Numbered from the stretch's first letter, positions 8,980 through 22,351 are shown. The stretch: DNA of 64,000 bases from Caulobacter sp. Root655 (GCF_001427665.1 NZ_LMHC01000023.1:198511-262510), one strand, 5' to 3'. Notes: a model not told the origin generated them from the sequence alone. Translations and numbers: made by a program.

Positions 8980-9221
8980 CCCAGGTCATGGCGGGTCGAT
9001 CGTCAGGGTGAAACCTTCGTTGCCGAGAGGGAACAACTCGTCCGTTGTCGCCTCATCGTCATACATCCCCACAGATTGACCAGAACCTGCTATACTCAGC
9101 CGACAAGCTGACCTCAGCGCCATTCCACCGGCAGAGCAACTCTTTCCCCGCCCCTAGTCCGGCGAGCCCTCGCCAGGTTGGGGGCGCTGTTGCGCTTACT
9201 GTACGGACTTCAGAAAAGACC

Positions 9222-9524
9222 ATGATCAAACGCGCCGAAATCACCTGCGCCGCTCAGAACGGGCGCCACAGCCCCTACGAGCGGATCACCCATGTCGGCG
9301 GCGGCAAGACCAAGCCCTGGAAGCTGACGATCAAGGAAGCGATCAAGCTGCTCGATAGCGGCAAGTGGCAGTTCTACGTGATGCGCGACGACGCGCCGGT
9401 GAAGGTCGAGGCCCTGAACAGTCGAACCGGGTGTCGTTACCTGAAGACGGTCAATGACCGCAACGAGCCGCTGGACCTGCTGACGCTGCCGGACTGCCCG
9501 GCCGACGAGGTCGTTTCGGGATAG
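9222..9524 (+). CDS. DUF3892 domain-containing protein
   Basis: A 100-residue basic protein. It matches the DUF3892 pattern from memory: EITCAAQNGRHSPYERITHVGG at the start, then WKLTIKEAIKLLDSGKWQFYV and VKVEALNSRTGCRYLKT. The function of the family is unknown. The start is placed at ATG 9222 because the family begins there; the longer frame back to 9045 runs through what looks like intergenic DNA. A small hairpin follows the stop. Confidence 0.72.
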   Translation: MIKRAEITCAAQNGRHSPYERITHVGGGKTKPWKLTIKEAIKLLDSGKWQFYVMRDDAPVKVEALNSRTGCRYLKTVNDRNEPLDLLTLPDCPADEVVSG

Positions 9525-9526
9525 AC

Positions 9527-9548
9527 GCCCTCTCGCCCCGGAGAGGGC
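9527..9548 (+). terminator. Hairpin after the DUF3892 gene
   Basis: Stem GCCCTCTC/GAGAGGGC with a 6-base loop just after the stop codon. There is no T-run, so intrinsic termination is only possible, not clear. Confidence 0.35.
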
Positions 9549-9649
9549 TCCATGCGAGCGTAGATGTCGCTGTCCTCAACGAAATCAACGGCTTGAAGTT
9601 TCTCGATCTATTTCGTCCTCACCCCTTCCGGGCGCCCCGATACTGAGCT

Positions 9650-10170
9650 CACCCCAGCGCACGGGGAGGGACGTCGGCCGGCGACCTGACGGGCGGTGGG
9701 GGGTGGTCGAGCGGGAAGCGCTCGCCGGTGGTCTTTAAGGGACAGCCTTCGCGGCGGTCCAGGGCAGGTTCCCTGCAACATGGGACGAAGCCCTGGCGGC
9801 GAGGGATCGGCGGACGCGGCAGGTGTGGGCTGAAATCGCCTACACGGTCCGGAAGGTTCGCTAGCCTTCCGCCCGCCGGGGGCCTCCATCGGAGCGGGTT
9901 AAAAATCCGCGATCCGAAGGCTCTCGTCCGCAGGCCGCGCGAAGCGCTCGTCTTCGTCGAAACGGTATTCAAAACTGCAAATCCTCCGGGCGGAGCCCGG
10001 GCGCTTCGCGACCCTCCCCAATCCCTCAGCGGGTTTCCGCGTGAGATCACACCCACTTGCCCCCACCTGACCGCTTCGCGGTCTGTCAGCGGCGAGGGGG
10101 CGGAGCCTTCGCGCTTAGGCTCTTCCCCCTCTGGGGGAAGACGGCCGAAGGCCCGTAGGGGGCAAGGACG
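9650..10170. repeat. Gene-free composite block of structured repeats
   Basis: The gap 9525-10178 holds no credible gene; the frames in it are open only because of GC bias. About 10028-10165 (CAGCGGGTTTCCGCGTG, CACCTGACCGCTTCGCGGTC, TCTTCCCCCTCTGGGGGAAG, GTAGGGGGCAAG) recurs in inverted orientation near 63768-63903. The flank 9930-10027 also has a diverged counterpart there. Several short hairpins lie inside. The remainder, 9650-9930, is hairpin-rich with no second copy in this window. Confidence 0.7.
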
Positions 10171-10178
10171 TGAGCCCC

Positions 10179-10595
10179 CTACTTCACCCGCGTCCAGTTC
10201 TGGGTCTTGCAGATCGGCGCGACGATGCAGCCCTTGAGCTTCAACGTGTTGGGCGAGGTCAGGATGATGGTGCCCGAATAGGTGCCGCCGTCGTCGGCGT
10301 TATAGACCTTGCCGCTGCTCCACTTGGTCGGGCCGCCGGTGAAGTCGTAGAGCATCTGCATGTTCTTCAGCGGACGGGCGCGCAGGCTGGCGTCCTTGTT
10401 CTTGAGGTCCTTGGCCGTCGGATCGGTCTGGATGTGGTTCGAGGTCACCAGCTTGCCGCACAGGCTGTTGCCGCAGCGGCTGATCTCGACCTGGCCGCCA
10501 TTGGTCTCGGTCTGCCACAGCCCGGTGGCGTCCTGGGCCAGGGCCGGGGCGGAAAGGGCCACGGCGAAGGCGGCGGCGAGGATGGGCAGTTTCAT
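10179..10595 (-). CDS. DUF2147 family secreted protein
   Basis: A 138-residue exported protein. A signal peptide (MKLPILAAAFAVALSAPALA) is followed by the DUF2147 fold: GLWQTETNGGQVEISRCG near the N-terminus, LCGKLV, and the C-terminal LKLKGCIVAPICKTQNWTRV. Family members are small lipocalin-like periplasmic proteins of unknown function. The gene is monocistronic, with the structured repeat block directly downstream and about 100 bases to the exonuclease gene. Confidence 0.85.
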   Translation of the reverse strand: MKLPILAAAFAVALSAPALAQDATGLWQTETNGGQVEISRCGNSLCGKLVTSNHIQTDPTAKDLKNKDASLRARPLKNMQMLYDFTGGPTKWSSGKVYNADDGGTYSGTIILTSPNTLKLKGCIVAPICKTQNWTRVK

Positions 10596-10697
10596 CTGGC
10601 GTCTCTCCCAAGAGCTTCGTGCTGTTCTAACGCGCGTTCGGCTGAACCGGCCATGAATTGCTCGCCGGGTTCGAACACCCCTCGCCTGGTTTCGGGC

Positions 10698-11306
10698 CTA
10701 GTTCCGCGGCCCCCTCCGAGCGGCGGGGCTCGAACAGGTCGTGTAGCTGTTGACGTTCAGGCGGCCAGCCACCATGCCCAGCTTCGCGGGAAGGTCGCGG
10801 ATGTGCGAGCTCCGGGTTTCCCGCACCGCGGCCAGGGCGACGCTGGCGCAGGCGAAGGCGTCCTGCGCCGCGTCGTGGTGCTTGAACGCCACGCCCAGGA
10901 AGTCGCAGACCGCGTTCAGCTTGCCCGACGGCAGGGCCGGCCAGGTGTTGCGGGCGACCTGGACGGTGCAGAGGTAGTCGAACTCCGGAAACGGCAGTCC
11001 GTAGAGCTCGCAGGTGCGCCGCATCACGCTGATGTCGAACGCCGCGTTGTGGGCGATCACCGTGGCCCCCTCGATCCGGGCCTTGAGCCGCGACAGCACG
11101 GCGGGAAACTCATCGGCGTCCTCGACATCGCCCGGCCGAATGCCGTGGACCGCGATGTTCCAGCCCGAGAACCGCATGTCGGCCGGGCGGATGTAGTGAT
11201 GCTCGACCTGGGTGATCACGCCGTCCTCGATCCACGCCAGGCCGATGGCGCAGGGGCTCGAACGCTGCTCGTTGGCCGTCTCGAAATCGATCGCCACGAC
11301 GGGCAA
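10698..11306 (-). CDS. DEDDh 3'-5' exonuclease (DnaQ-like)
   Basis: A 202-residue exonuclease of the DNA polymerase III epsilon superfamily. Catalytic motifs are visible: Exo I AIDFETAN (Asp, Glu), Exo II IAHNAAFDISV (Asp), and Exo III HHDAAQDAFA (His, Asp). It lies 39 bases downstream of ligA on the same strand, so co-transcription with the DNA ligase is likely and suggests DNA repair or end processing. It is too short to carry a polymerase-binding tail, so it is not the replicative proofreading subunit. Confidence 0.88.
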   Translation of the reverse strand: MPVVAIDFETANEQRSSPCAIGLAWIEDGVITQVEHHYIRPADMRFSGWNIAVHGIRPGDVEDADEFPAVLSRLKARIEGATVIAHNAAFDISVMRRTCELYGLPFPEFDYLCTVQVARNTWPALPSGKLNAVCDFLGVAFKHHDAAQDAFACASVALAAVRETRSSHIRDLPAKLGMVAGRLNVNSYTTCSSPAARRGPRN

Positions 11307-11345
11307 GGGCAGTCTCCTCGAAAGTTCGTCGGCGATGGACGTTCG

Positions 11346-13844
<2,499 letters not shown>

Positions 13845-13896
13845 TTAACCGCGATGGCCTAGACCTTGCTCCTGAAGCCCCGAAGGAGCCCGCCGC

Positions 13897-15063
13897 ATGA
13901 CCCAGACCGCAACGCTGTCCCAGAACGGTTCTCGGGGCCAATCCCGCGACTTGGCCCGTGGCGGCGCCCTGGACCTCCTGCGGTTCGTCGCGGCCCTGTT
14001 CATCGTGCTCTACCACGTGGCCGAGCGAGCCCCGGTGTCGCTGTTCGCCATCCATCCGGCCTTTGGACGCGGCTACCTGGCCACCGACTTCTTCCTGATG
14101 CTGTCGGGTTATGTGCTGGCCAGGACCTATGGCGAGCGGGTGTTGGGCCCCAAAGGCTCAGGCGGGGGGGTTGGAACCGGGGAGTTCCTCAAGCGCCGCC
14201 TCCTGCGCATCTGGCCGGCCCACCTGGTCATGCTGGCCTTGTTCGTGGCTTTCGTGCTGGCCACCGGCGCCATCGGCCTGGCCCCGCAAAACCCGCAATG
14301 GTTCCAGTGGAGCCAGCTCCTGCCGCAGGTCTTCCTGGTTCAGGCTTGGTTCGTGCCCGGCCCCTCGGGCTGGAACATGCCGACCTGGACGCTGTCGGCC
14401 CTGATCGTCTGCTATGCCGGCTTCCCGACCGCCTGGCGGCTGACCGCCAAGGTCGCCTCGCCCTGGGTCACCCTGGCGGTCGGCGTGGCGATCTTCCTGG
14501 TCGTCGACTACGCGGCCAAGGCGATCACCGGCATCCCCGCCCACCAGCTGCCGCTGCGGTTTGGCCTGGTGCGCGGCGTTCCGCTGTTCATCCTCGGCAT
14601 GCTGATCGCCCGGCTGGGGACCGCGAGCGCCGCGCCGCGCCCCCTCTTCCCGTATTGGGCCGACGGCCTGGCGATCTTCGCCGGCGTCGGGGTTCTGGCC
14701 CTGCAGGTGGCCGGCCGCTTCGACCACGCCAGCCTGGCCCTGCTGGGCCTGCTGATCTACGCCGCCGGCGCCTCGGGCTCAAAGGGCTGGGGCTGGGCCA
14801 GCCTGGCCGGGCGGCTGTCGTTTTCGCTGTTCCTGACCAACCAGCTGGCCGCCGTGGTCTGGTTCGGCGTGACCCGCGCCGTTGGTGACAAGCTCGGCTT
14901 CGAAGGTTCGATACTGTGGCTGACCTGGGCTCTGGCCCTGCCCGCCTGCGTCGTCGCCGCCTGGCTGTTCGAGCGTTTCGTCGATGCGCCGCTGCAGGTG
15001 TGGATCAAGGCGCGGCAGCAGCGCAAGGCGGCGGCCAAGGCGGTGGAACTGGCGCCGGCCTGA
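13897..15063 (+). CDS. Acyltransferase 3 family membrane protein (OafA/YrhL-like)
   Basis: A 388-residue integral membrane protein with about ten hydrophobic segments. It shows the family opening LDLLRFVAALFIVLYHVAER, whose His is the conserved catalytic candidate, then the GYLATDFFLMLSGYVLARTY pattern and FLKRRLLRIWPAHLV. Such enzymes O-acylate sugars of O-antigen, glucans or exopolysaccharide using acyl donors at the inner membrane. The acceptor is unknown. The gene is single, and the family B repeat lies upstream. Confidence 0.9.
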   Translation: MTQTATLSQNGSRGQSRDLARGGALDLLRFVAALFIVLYHVAERAPVSLFAIHPAFGRGYLATDFFLMLSGYVLARTYGERVLGPKGSGGGVGTGEFLKRRLLRIWPAHLVMLALFVAFVLATGAIGLAPQNPQWFQWSQLLPQVFLVQAWFVPGPSGWNMPTWTLSALIVCYAGFPTAWRLTAKVASPWVTLAVGVAIFLVVDYAAKAITGIPAHQLPLRFGLVRGVPLFILGMLIARLGTASAAPRPLFPYWADGLAIFAGVGVLALQVAGRFDHASLALLGLLIYAAGASGSKGWGWASLAGRLSFSLFLTNQLAAVVWFGVTRAVGDKLGFEGSILWLTWALALPACVVAAWLFERFVDAPLQVWIKARQQRKAAAKAVELAPA

Positions 15064-15102
15064 TTTACTCGGAAGGCCCCGGAAATCCAGGACCCCACTT
15101 CC

Positions 15103-15214
15103 GTTGTCATCCCGGAAGCCTCGCAGAGGCTGTCCGGGACCCAGGGGACTGGGCAGAGGCGGTGCGGTTCACCTGGGTCCCGGACAAGCGCTGCGCGCTT
15201 TCCGGGATGACAAC
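15103..15214. repeat. Inverted repeat element, family C
   Basis: Arms GTTGTCATCCCGGAAG and CTTTCCGGGATGACAAC, with an inner pair GTCCGGGACCCAGG/CCTGGGTCCCGGAC. It sits between the convergent acyltransferase and recN genes and may terminate both. It is related to the elements at 31205 and 32875. Confidence 0.85.
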
Positions 15215-15247
15215 AAGAGAGTGAATTCCAGGAGCTTGAACCCCAGC

Positions 15248-16960
15248 TTACCCGATCAGCGCCCGCGCCGCGGCCCTGGCCGCCTCGGTCACCTCCGCCC
15301 CCGACAGCATCCGGGCGATCTCTTCCTGGCGTTCGGCCGGCGACAGCGGCTCCACCCGGGTGCGGGTCGAGGTTTCGTCGCCGGACTTGGCGATCCGCCA
15401 GTGGGCGTCGGCCCGGGCGGCGACCTGGGCCGAGTGGGTGACCACCAGGACCTGGGCCCCATTGCCCTGGGAACCGTCGGCCAGGCGCTTGAGGCGCAAG
15501 CCCACGGCGTCGGCCACGGCCCCGCCGACCCCCTGGTCGACTTCGTCGAAGATCATCAGCGGCTGGGCGCCCTCGCCTCTTCCCGCCAGGGCGGCTTTCA
15601 GGGCCAGGGCGAAGCGGGCCAGTTCGCCGCCCGAGGCGATGGCCTCCATCGGGCCGAACGGCGCGCCGGGGTTGGTCGAGATTTCGAAGGCGACGCGGTC
15701 GATGCCCGTGGGCCCGGCGCGGTCCTCGTCCAGGGCCTCGACGGCGACGCGGAACCGGGCCTTCTCCAGTTTCAGCGGCGCCAGTTCGGCCATCACCGCG
15801 GTCGCCAGGCGGTCGCCGGCGGCGCGGCGCTCGGCCGACAGGGCCTGGGCGGCGAACAGATAGCCGTCGCGGGCGTCCGCCGCCTCCTGCTCGGCGGCCT
15901 TCAAGGCCTCGCCGGAGGTCTCGATGGCCTGGAGCTGGGCGGCGAAATCTGCCCGCACCGAAGGCAGCAGTTCGGGGGCGACGTTCAGCTTGCGGGCCAT
16001 GCCGCGCAGGGCGAACAGCCGCTCCTCGGTCTTCTCCAACTGGTCGGGCTCGAACTCGAAGCTTTCGGCGGCCGCGTCGATGGCGGCGGTGGCTTCCTGA
16101 GCCTCGACCAGGGCGCGGTCGATGGCCTCGCAGGCGGCGGCCAGCCGGGTCATGGCGAGGCCGTCGGCCGGGGCGCCGGCGTGGGCGGCGCGCTCCCGGG
16201 CCCGCTCCAGGGCGCGGAAGGCGCTGGCCAGCTTGCCTGACAGCGCGTCGCCGCCCAGGGCGTCGCGAGCGGCCTCGATATCGGCCAGGGCCTTCTCGGC
16301 CGAGCCCAGCAAGGCCCGCTCCTCGGCCAGGGCCGTCTCCTCGCCCTCGCGGGGGTCCAGGCGGTCCAGTTCGGAGAGGCGGAGGGTCAGCTCCTCGGTC
16401 TCGGCGGCGGCGCGGTCGGACAGCTCGCGCAGGGCGGCGGCCTTCTCGCGGGCCGCCCGCCAGCCGCTCCAGGCCGAGGCCACGGCCCCGACGGCGACCG
16501 AGCCGAAGGCGTCCAGCAGAGTGCGATGGGTGCGCGGGTCGAGCAGGCCGACGGTCTCGTGCTGGCCATGGACCTCGAGCAGCAGGGCGCCGAGGTCCTT
16601 GAGCACGCCGACGCTGGTGGCCTGGTCGTTGACGAAGGCCCGTGATCTGCCATCGGCCGAAAGCTGGCGGCGCAGGACCAGGTCCTCGTCGCGGCCGTAG
16701 TCCAGGCCCTTGTCGTCGAGATAGGCGAAGGCCGGGTGGTCGGCCGCCAAGGCGAACATGGCCGTGGCGCTGGCGTGGCCGGCGGCCCCGCGCCGCACCA
16801 GGCCGGCGTCGGCCCGGGCGCCGGTGGCCAGGCCCAGGGCGTCGAGGATGATCGACTTGCCAGCTCCGGTTTCACCGGTCAGGGCGGTCAGGCCCGGCCC
16901 GATGGCCAGGTCCAGGCTCTCGATGAGCACGACGTCGCGGATGGAAAGGCCGATCAGCAT
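15248..16960 (-). CDS. recN: DNA repair protein RecN
   Basis: SMC-like ATPase of double-strand break repair, cytoplasmic. The 570-residue protein has Walker A LTGETGAGKSIILDAL near residues 28-43, a long central coiled coil rich in Ala, Glu and Arg (about 160-370), the conserved VHGQHETVGLLDP, and the C-terminal signature IASGGELARFALALK with Walker B LMIFDEVDQGVGG and VVTHSAQVA. Length matches the family. It is preceded by bamD on the same strand, with a strong terminator between them, so it probably has its own promoter. Confidence 0.95.
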   Translation of the reverse strand: MLIGLSIRDVVLIESLDLAIGPGLTALTGETGAGKSIILDALGLATGARADAGLVRRGAAGHASATAMFALAADHPAFAYLDDKGLDYGRDEDLVLRRQLSADGRSRAFVNDQATSVGVLKDLGALLLEVHGQHETVGLLDPRTHRTLLDAFGSVAVGAVASAWSGWRAAREKAAALRELSDRAAAETEELTLRLSELDRLDPREGEETALAEERALLGSAEKALADIEAARDALGGDALSGKLASAFRALERARERAAHAGAPADGLAMTRLAAACEAIDRALVEAQEATAAIDAAAESFEFEPDQLEKTEERLFALRGMARKLNVAPELLPSVRADFAAQLQAIETSGEALKAAEQEAADARDGYLFAAQALSAERRAAGDRLATAVMAELAPLKLEKARFRVAVEALDEDRAGPTGIDRVAFEISTNPGAPFGPMEAIASGGELARFALALKAALAGRGEGAQPLMIFDEVDQGVGGAVADAVGLRLKRLADGSQGNGAQVLVVTHSAQVAARADAHWRIAKSGDETSTRTRVEPLSPAERQEEIARMLSGAEVTEAARAAARALIG

Positions 16961-17035
16961 GGGACGCAGGATCGCCGGGAATCAGCATTTTTCAAAGGGG
17001 GCTTGTTCCCCGGGTGTTCTCACCGCCCGCGAACG

Positions 17036-17072
17036 ACGAAAAACGGGCCGATCCTCGAAGGATCGGCCCGTT
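17036..17072 (-). terminator. Rho-independent terminator of bamD
   Basis: A 13-bp perfect stem (AACGGGCCGATCC/GGATCGGCCCGTT, loop of 5) is followed on the minus strand by TTTTTCG. It lies directly after the bamD stop and before recN. Confidence 0.88.
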
Positions 17073-17076
17073 GAAA

Positions 17077-17997
17077 TCACATCCCCAGGATGCCCTTGAT
17101 GCCGCCCTTCTTGGGCGGGGTCGCCCCGGGCGGCGCCAGGGTGGCGTCCTTGTCCTGGGTCAGGCGGTCCAGGAAGTTCTTCTTGTTGCCGGCCTTCAGC
17201 GGCTCGACGGCGGGCTTGAGGCCGGCGTTGTTGAGCAGCTTGTAGGCGTCGGCGTACCAGGGGTCGCCCGGGAAGTTGTAGCCCAGCACCGCGCCGTTGC
17301 GCTTGGCCTCGTCCAGCAGGCCCAGGGTCATGTAGCTCTCGACCAGGCGATAGAGGGCTTCGGGGGTGTGCGAGGTGGTCTGGTGGCGGTCGACCACGGT
17401 GCGGAACCGGCCGATGGCGGCCAGGGTCTGGCCGCTCTTCAGATAGTAGCGGCCGATGGTCATTTCCTTGCCGGCCAGCTGGTCGTTGACCATGTCGATC
17501 TTCAGGCGAGCGTCCTGGGCGTATTCCGAGTTGGGATAGCGCTGGACGACGTCGCGCAGCGAGGCCAGGGCCTGCTCGGTGGCGGCCTGGTCGCGGTTCA
17601 CGTCGACGATCTGCTCGAAATAGCAGACGGCCTTCAGATAGTAGGCGTAGGAGGCCGACGGGTTGCCCGGGTACAGGCCGATGAAGCGGTCGGCGTCCGA
17701 GATCGCCTCGTTGTACTGGTTGCCCTGGTAGTGGGCGTAGCCGGTCATCAGGATCGAGCGGCGCGACCATTCCGAATAGGGGTGCTGGCGCTCGACCTCG
17801 CGGAAATAGTCGACGGCTTCGTTCCAGTTGCCACGGTCCAGACGATTGGCGCCGGTCGAATAGAGCAGCTCCACCGGGCGCTCTTCGTAGGCCAGGGAGG
17901 GCTTCTTATGCTTGCCGGCGCAGGCGTTTACAGACAACGCGACCAGCACGGCGGCGGTGACCGTAGCGGCCTGGCGTCCCGAGAAATTACGAAGCAC
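17077..17997 (-). CDS. bamD: Outer membrane assembly lipoprotein BamD
   Basis: Component of the BAM complex that inserts beta-barrels into the outer membrane. The 306 residues begin with a lipoprotein signal ending in a SVNAC lipobox. Next come five TPR-like repeats (YFREVERQHPYSEWSRRSIL, ISDADRFIGLYPGNPSASYA, LRDVVQRYPNSEYAQDARLK, IGRFRTVVDRHQTTSHTPEA, and one more). The tail is longer and more Lys/Pro-rich than in E. coli BamD. GTG at 17997 is chosen because GAGGGTG lies 8 bases upstream and the signal peptide begins there. The upstream neighbour is lpxC, another outer-membrane gene. Confidence 0.93.
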   Translation of the reverse strand: MLRNFSGRQAATVTAAVLVALSVNACAGKHKKPSLAYEERPVELLYSTGANRLDRGNWNEAVDYFREVERQHPYSEWSRRSILMTGYAHYQGNQYNEAISDADRFIGLYPGNPSASYAYYLKAVCYFEQIVDVNRDQAATEQALASLRDVVQRYPNSEYAQDARLKIDMVNDQLAGKEMTIGRYYLKSGQTLAAIGRFRTVVDRHQTTSHTPEALYRLVESYMTLGLLDEAKRNGAVLGYNFPGDPWYADAYKLLNNAGLKPAVEPLKAGNKKNFLDRLTQDKDATLAPPGATPPKKGGIKGILGM

Positions 17998-18195
17998 GGA
18001 CTTTTCACCCTCGAAGCAAACGTGCGCCCCTGCGCCGTGCAAGGCTTCTACACCACGCCGATGCGGGCGCAAATGGAAGCCGAGCCGTGACAAGGATACG
18101 CCCCAAGACGCATCCCCCAGGAATCCGCCCAAACGCTACTGACACCGGCTTTTTGACCAAATCAGGTCGAAGCGCCGATACCCAGGTCCAGATTG

Positions 18196-19092
18196 TCAGA
18201 CGGCTTCGGCCAATTGCACCGAATGGGTCCGCATCCGCCAGGCGCGTGGCTTGGCCATCAGGGCCCGGACAATGGCGTTGTTCAGGCCGTGACCGGCCAG
18301 CACGCCCTCGAAACGGCCGATGACCGGCGCGCCCAGGACATAGAGGTCGCCCACCGCGTCCAGCGCCTTGTGGCGCACGAACTCGTCGGGACGGCGCAGG
18401 CCTTCCGGGTTGAGCACCCGGTCGCCGTCGACGACCACCGCGTTCTCCATCGAGCCGCCACGGGCCAGACCGATGGCGCGCAGGGCCTCGACGTCGCGGA
18501 CAAAGCCAAAGGTGCGGCAGTTGGAAAGCTCGGCGCGGAACGATTCTTCGTCGATGGTCAGGTCGACGCGCTGGCGGCCGATGGCCTTGCTGGCGAAGGC
18601 GATCTCGAAGGCGACCTCGAAGCGGTCCGACGGCGACAGGCTGGCCCGCTTGTCGCCCTCCTCGACCACGACGGTCTCCAGGATTTCGATGTAGCGGCGC
18701 GCGGCTTCCTGCTTGCGGCGACCGGCGCGGTCGAGGATCTGCACGAAGGGTTCGGACGAGCCGTCCATGATCGGCACTTCGGGGCCGTCCAGCTCGACGA
18801 CGCAGTTGTCGATGGCCAGGGCGGCCAGCGCGGCCATCAGGTGTTCGATGGTGGAGACGCGCACGTCGGCGGCGTTGTTGATCACGGTGCCAAGCTGAGT
18901 CTGGCAGACGGCGTCGGGCTTCACCGGCACGCGGTTGTCGCGGTCGTGGACATCGGTCCGCACGAAGACGACGCCGGTGTCGACCGGCGCGGGGCGCACG
19001 GCGACGCGGACGTGCGAACCCGTATGCAGGCCCACTCCCGCGAAGATCACCGGTCCCGCGACCGTGTGCTGAAAATATGCCGAAGCCGACAA
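18196..19092 (-). CDS. lpxC: UDP-3-O-acyl-N-acetylglucosamine deacetylase LpxC
   Basis: Committed step of lipid A synthesis: zinc-dependent deacetylation in the cytosol. The 298 residues show the family N-terminus FAGVGLHTGSHV, zinc ligand His in VSTIEHLMAALA, the DGPEVPIMDGSS region, RTFGFVRDVEAL, and the second zinc site RHKALDAVGDL with catalytic His in LAGHGLNNA. TTG at 19092 follows AAGGTAAGG with 9 bases spacing and aligns well with E. coli LpxC. The in-frame ATG at 19155 has no ribosome site. bamD lies downstream on the same strand, separated by about 200 bases. Confidence 0.94.
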   Translation of the reverse strand: MSASAYFQHTVAGPVIFAGVGLHTGSHVRVAVRPAPVDTGVVFVRTDVHDRDNRVPVKPDAVCQTQLGTVINNAADVRVSTIEHLMAALAALAIDNCVVELDGPEVPIMDGSSEPFVQILDRAGRRKQEAARRYIEILETVVVEEGDKRASLSPSDRFEVAFEIAFASKAIGRQRVDLTIDEESFRAELSNCRTFGFVRDVEALRAIGLARGGSMENAVVVDGDRVLNPEGLRRPDEFVRHKALDAVGDLYVLGAPVIGRFEGVLAGHGLNNAIVRALMAKPRAWRMRTHSVQLAEAV

Positions 19093-19393
19093 AACAGAGA
19101 CCCTTACCTTGACCAGCGGAGCGGCTCTTTGACCGCCTCTCGCCCCGCATACCATTTAGGGACAATGCTGCGACGCGGCAAAGCAAGTCCTGTTTCCGAT
19201 TGTTACCTCCCTACAGGCTTGTTTCTAATGGCCTTTTTCGCCCAATCTTGGCCATTTTTACGCCGCATTGCAGAGCTTGCGCCCAACGCGTGGGGTCGCC
19301 GCGCAATCTTGTGCCCTCCCCCTGGCCTGTCTCGCACGTCGTCGCTAGGCTCTCGCCTCTTTCCGGCGCCAACATCTCCTGGATACCGTTTCG
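19093..19393. other. Divergent intergenic region lpxC / S9 peptidase
   Basis: About 300 bases between divergent starts, somewhat AT-richer than the surroundings around 19200-19270. It must hold promoters for both genes. I see no clear -35/-10 pair, repeat or RNA gene in it. Confidence 0.4.
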
Positions 19394-21490
<2,097 letters not shown>

Positions 21491-21501
21491 ACGCCATGAA
21501 C

Positions 21502-21529
21502 TGGGGACAGGCGCATGCGCCTGTCCCCA
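21502..21529. terminator. 28-bp perfect palindrome between convergent genes
   Basis: TGGGGACAGGCGCATGCGCCTGTCCCCA is perfectly self-complementary over 28 bases with no loop beyond the CATG centre. It lies between the S9 peptidase stop and the stop of the convergent squalene-synthase-like gene. A nearly identical copy is at 61251-61276, also between convergent genes. A bidirectional terminator is the simplest reading. Confidence 0.6.
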
Positions 21530-21536
21530 ACCGATG

Positions 21537-22268
21537 TCAGACCCGGCCCGTCGCCACCGCCCAGGTCAGCCGGGCCCGCGCCTCCAACTCGCCCAGCGCC
21601 CGCGTTCCAGTCTGGGCGGCCGCCAGGGCGGCCAGCGCGGCGGCCGGGAAGGCCGCCACCGAAAGCGCCTTCAACTCGTCCCGCGCCTTGGCCAGGGCCT
21701 CGCGCACCCGGCGCCGGACGTCGGCCTGGGTCCAGTCGAGCGGCAGCCGGTCCACGCCCGCCAGTTTCAGCCGCCACAGCCCCGCCAGGCCGTAGGCCCG
21801 CGCCGCGCTCTTCACTGCGTGGAGGTCGGCCTCGGGGTCCAGTCGCCAGGTCGCCAGCATCATCACCGCCCCGGCCGTGGCGTCGATATAGGCCAGGACC
21901 TGCGCTTCGGTCGCGAACGGCGCGCCGTCCAGGTCGGCCATCCGCGCCTCGGCCATTTCGGCCAGAGCGCTTGACGGATAGCCGGCGGCGGCGACCGCCT
22001 CGACCGTGGGGTGTTTGCGCGGCGGCCGCCTCGCGGCGACCTCCTCCATGGCCTCCCGCCACCAGGTCAGGCGGATCTCGCCCATCAGGGCGTTGCTGAC
22101 CCCGCCGGCCACCCGGGCCAGCTCGTAGTTGAAGGCGTACAGCGCCACGACGTCGGCCCGCGCATTGGGATCGGCGATGAACCGGCTGGCCAGCCAGCGG
22201 TCCGGGTCCATGCGGCGGACCAGGGCGTCGAGATCGGTGTCGGGGCTGGTGTCCAAGGGCGTCGTCAT
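21537..22268 (-). CDS. Squalene/phytoene synthase superfamily protein, NDUFAF6-like
   Basis: A 243-residue member of the squalene/phytoene synthase fold. It is shorter than true synthases, and I cannot find the paired DxxxD prenyl-diphosphate motifs. The best-matching segment, YAFNYELARV followed by MGEIRLTWWREAMEEV, resembles human NDUFAF6, a mitochondrial complex I assembly factor of the same fold, more than a carotenoid enzyme. It lies close to an Mth938/NDUFAF3-like gene and secDF, which supports an assembly role. The product may be annotated elsewhere as phytoene synthase; I consider that misleading. Confidence 0.75.
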   Translation of the reverse strand: MTTPLDTSPDTDLDALVRRMDPDRWLASRFIADPNARADVVALYAFNYELARVAGGVSNALMGEIRLTWWREAMEEVAARRPPRKHPTVEAVAAAGYPSSALAEMAEARMADLDGAPFATEAQVLAYIDATAGAVMMLATWRLDPEADLHAVKSAARAYGLAGLWRLKLAGVDRLPLDWTQADVRRRVREALAKARDELKALSVAAFPAAALAALAAAQTGTRALGELEARARLTWAVATGRV

Positions 22269-22299
22269 GGGCGCGGCTTATGCGCCACGTCGCCCAAAA

Positions 22300-22328
22300 G
22301 AAAAAGGCCCGCCGGATGGGCGGGCCTT
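22300..22328 (-). terminator. Rho-independent terminator of the Urate_ox_N-like gene
   Basis: Stem AAGGCCCGCC/GGCGGGCCTT (10 bp, 5-base loop), followed on the minus strand by a T-rich run (TTTTTCTTTT). It ends the gene at 22352-22966 and separates it from the NDUFAF6-like gene. Confidence 0.82.
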
Positions 22329-22351
22329 CTCCAGGATATCGGCGAGACCGA

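Noticed and set aside
8987..9067. Short minus-strand frame encoding MYDDEATTDELFPLGNEG and a few more residues
   Set aside because: It looks like a protein tail but has only 26 codons, no ribosome site, and no upstream continuation; chance or a remnant.
9649..10056. Open frame of 135 residues on the minus strand and overlapping frames on the plus strand
   Set aside because: They lie in the repeat block, are Arg/Pro-rich without a recognisable domain or ribosome site, and part recurs as a repeat at the window end.
21537..22268. Carotenoid or hopanoid synthesis gene
   Set aside because: No DxxxD prenyl-diphosphate motifs were found and no crt or shc genes lie nearby; the NDUFAF6-type reading fits better.
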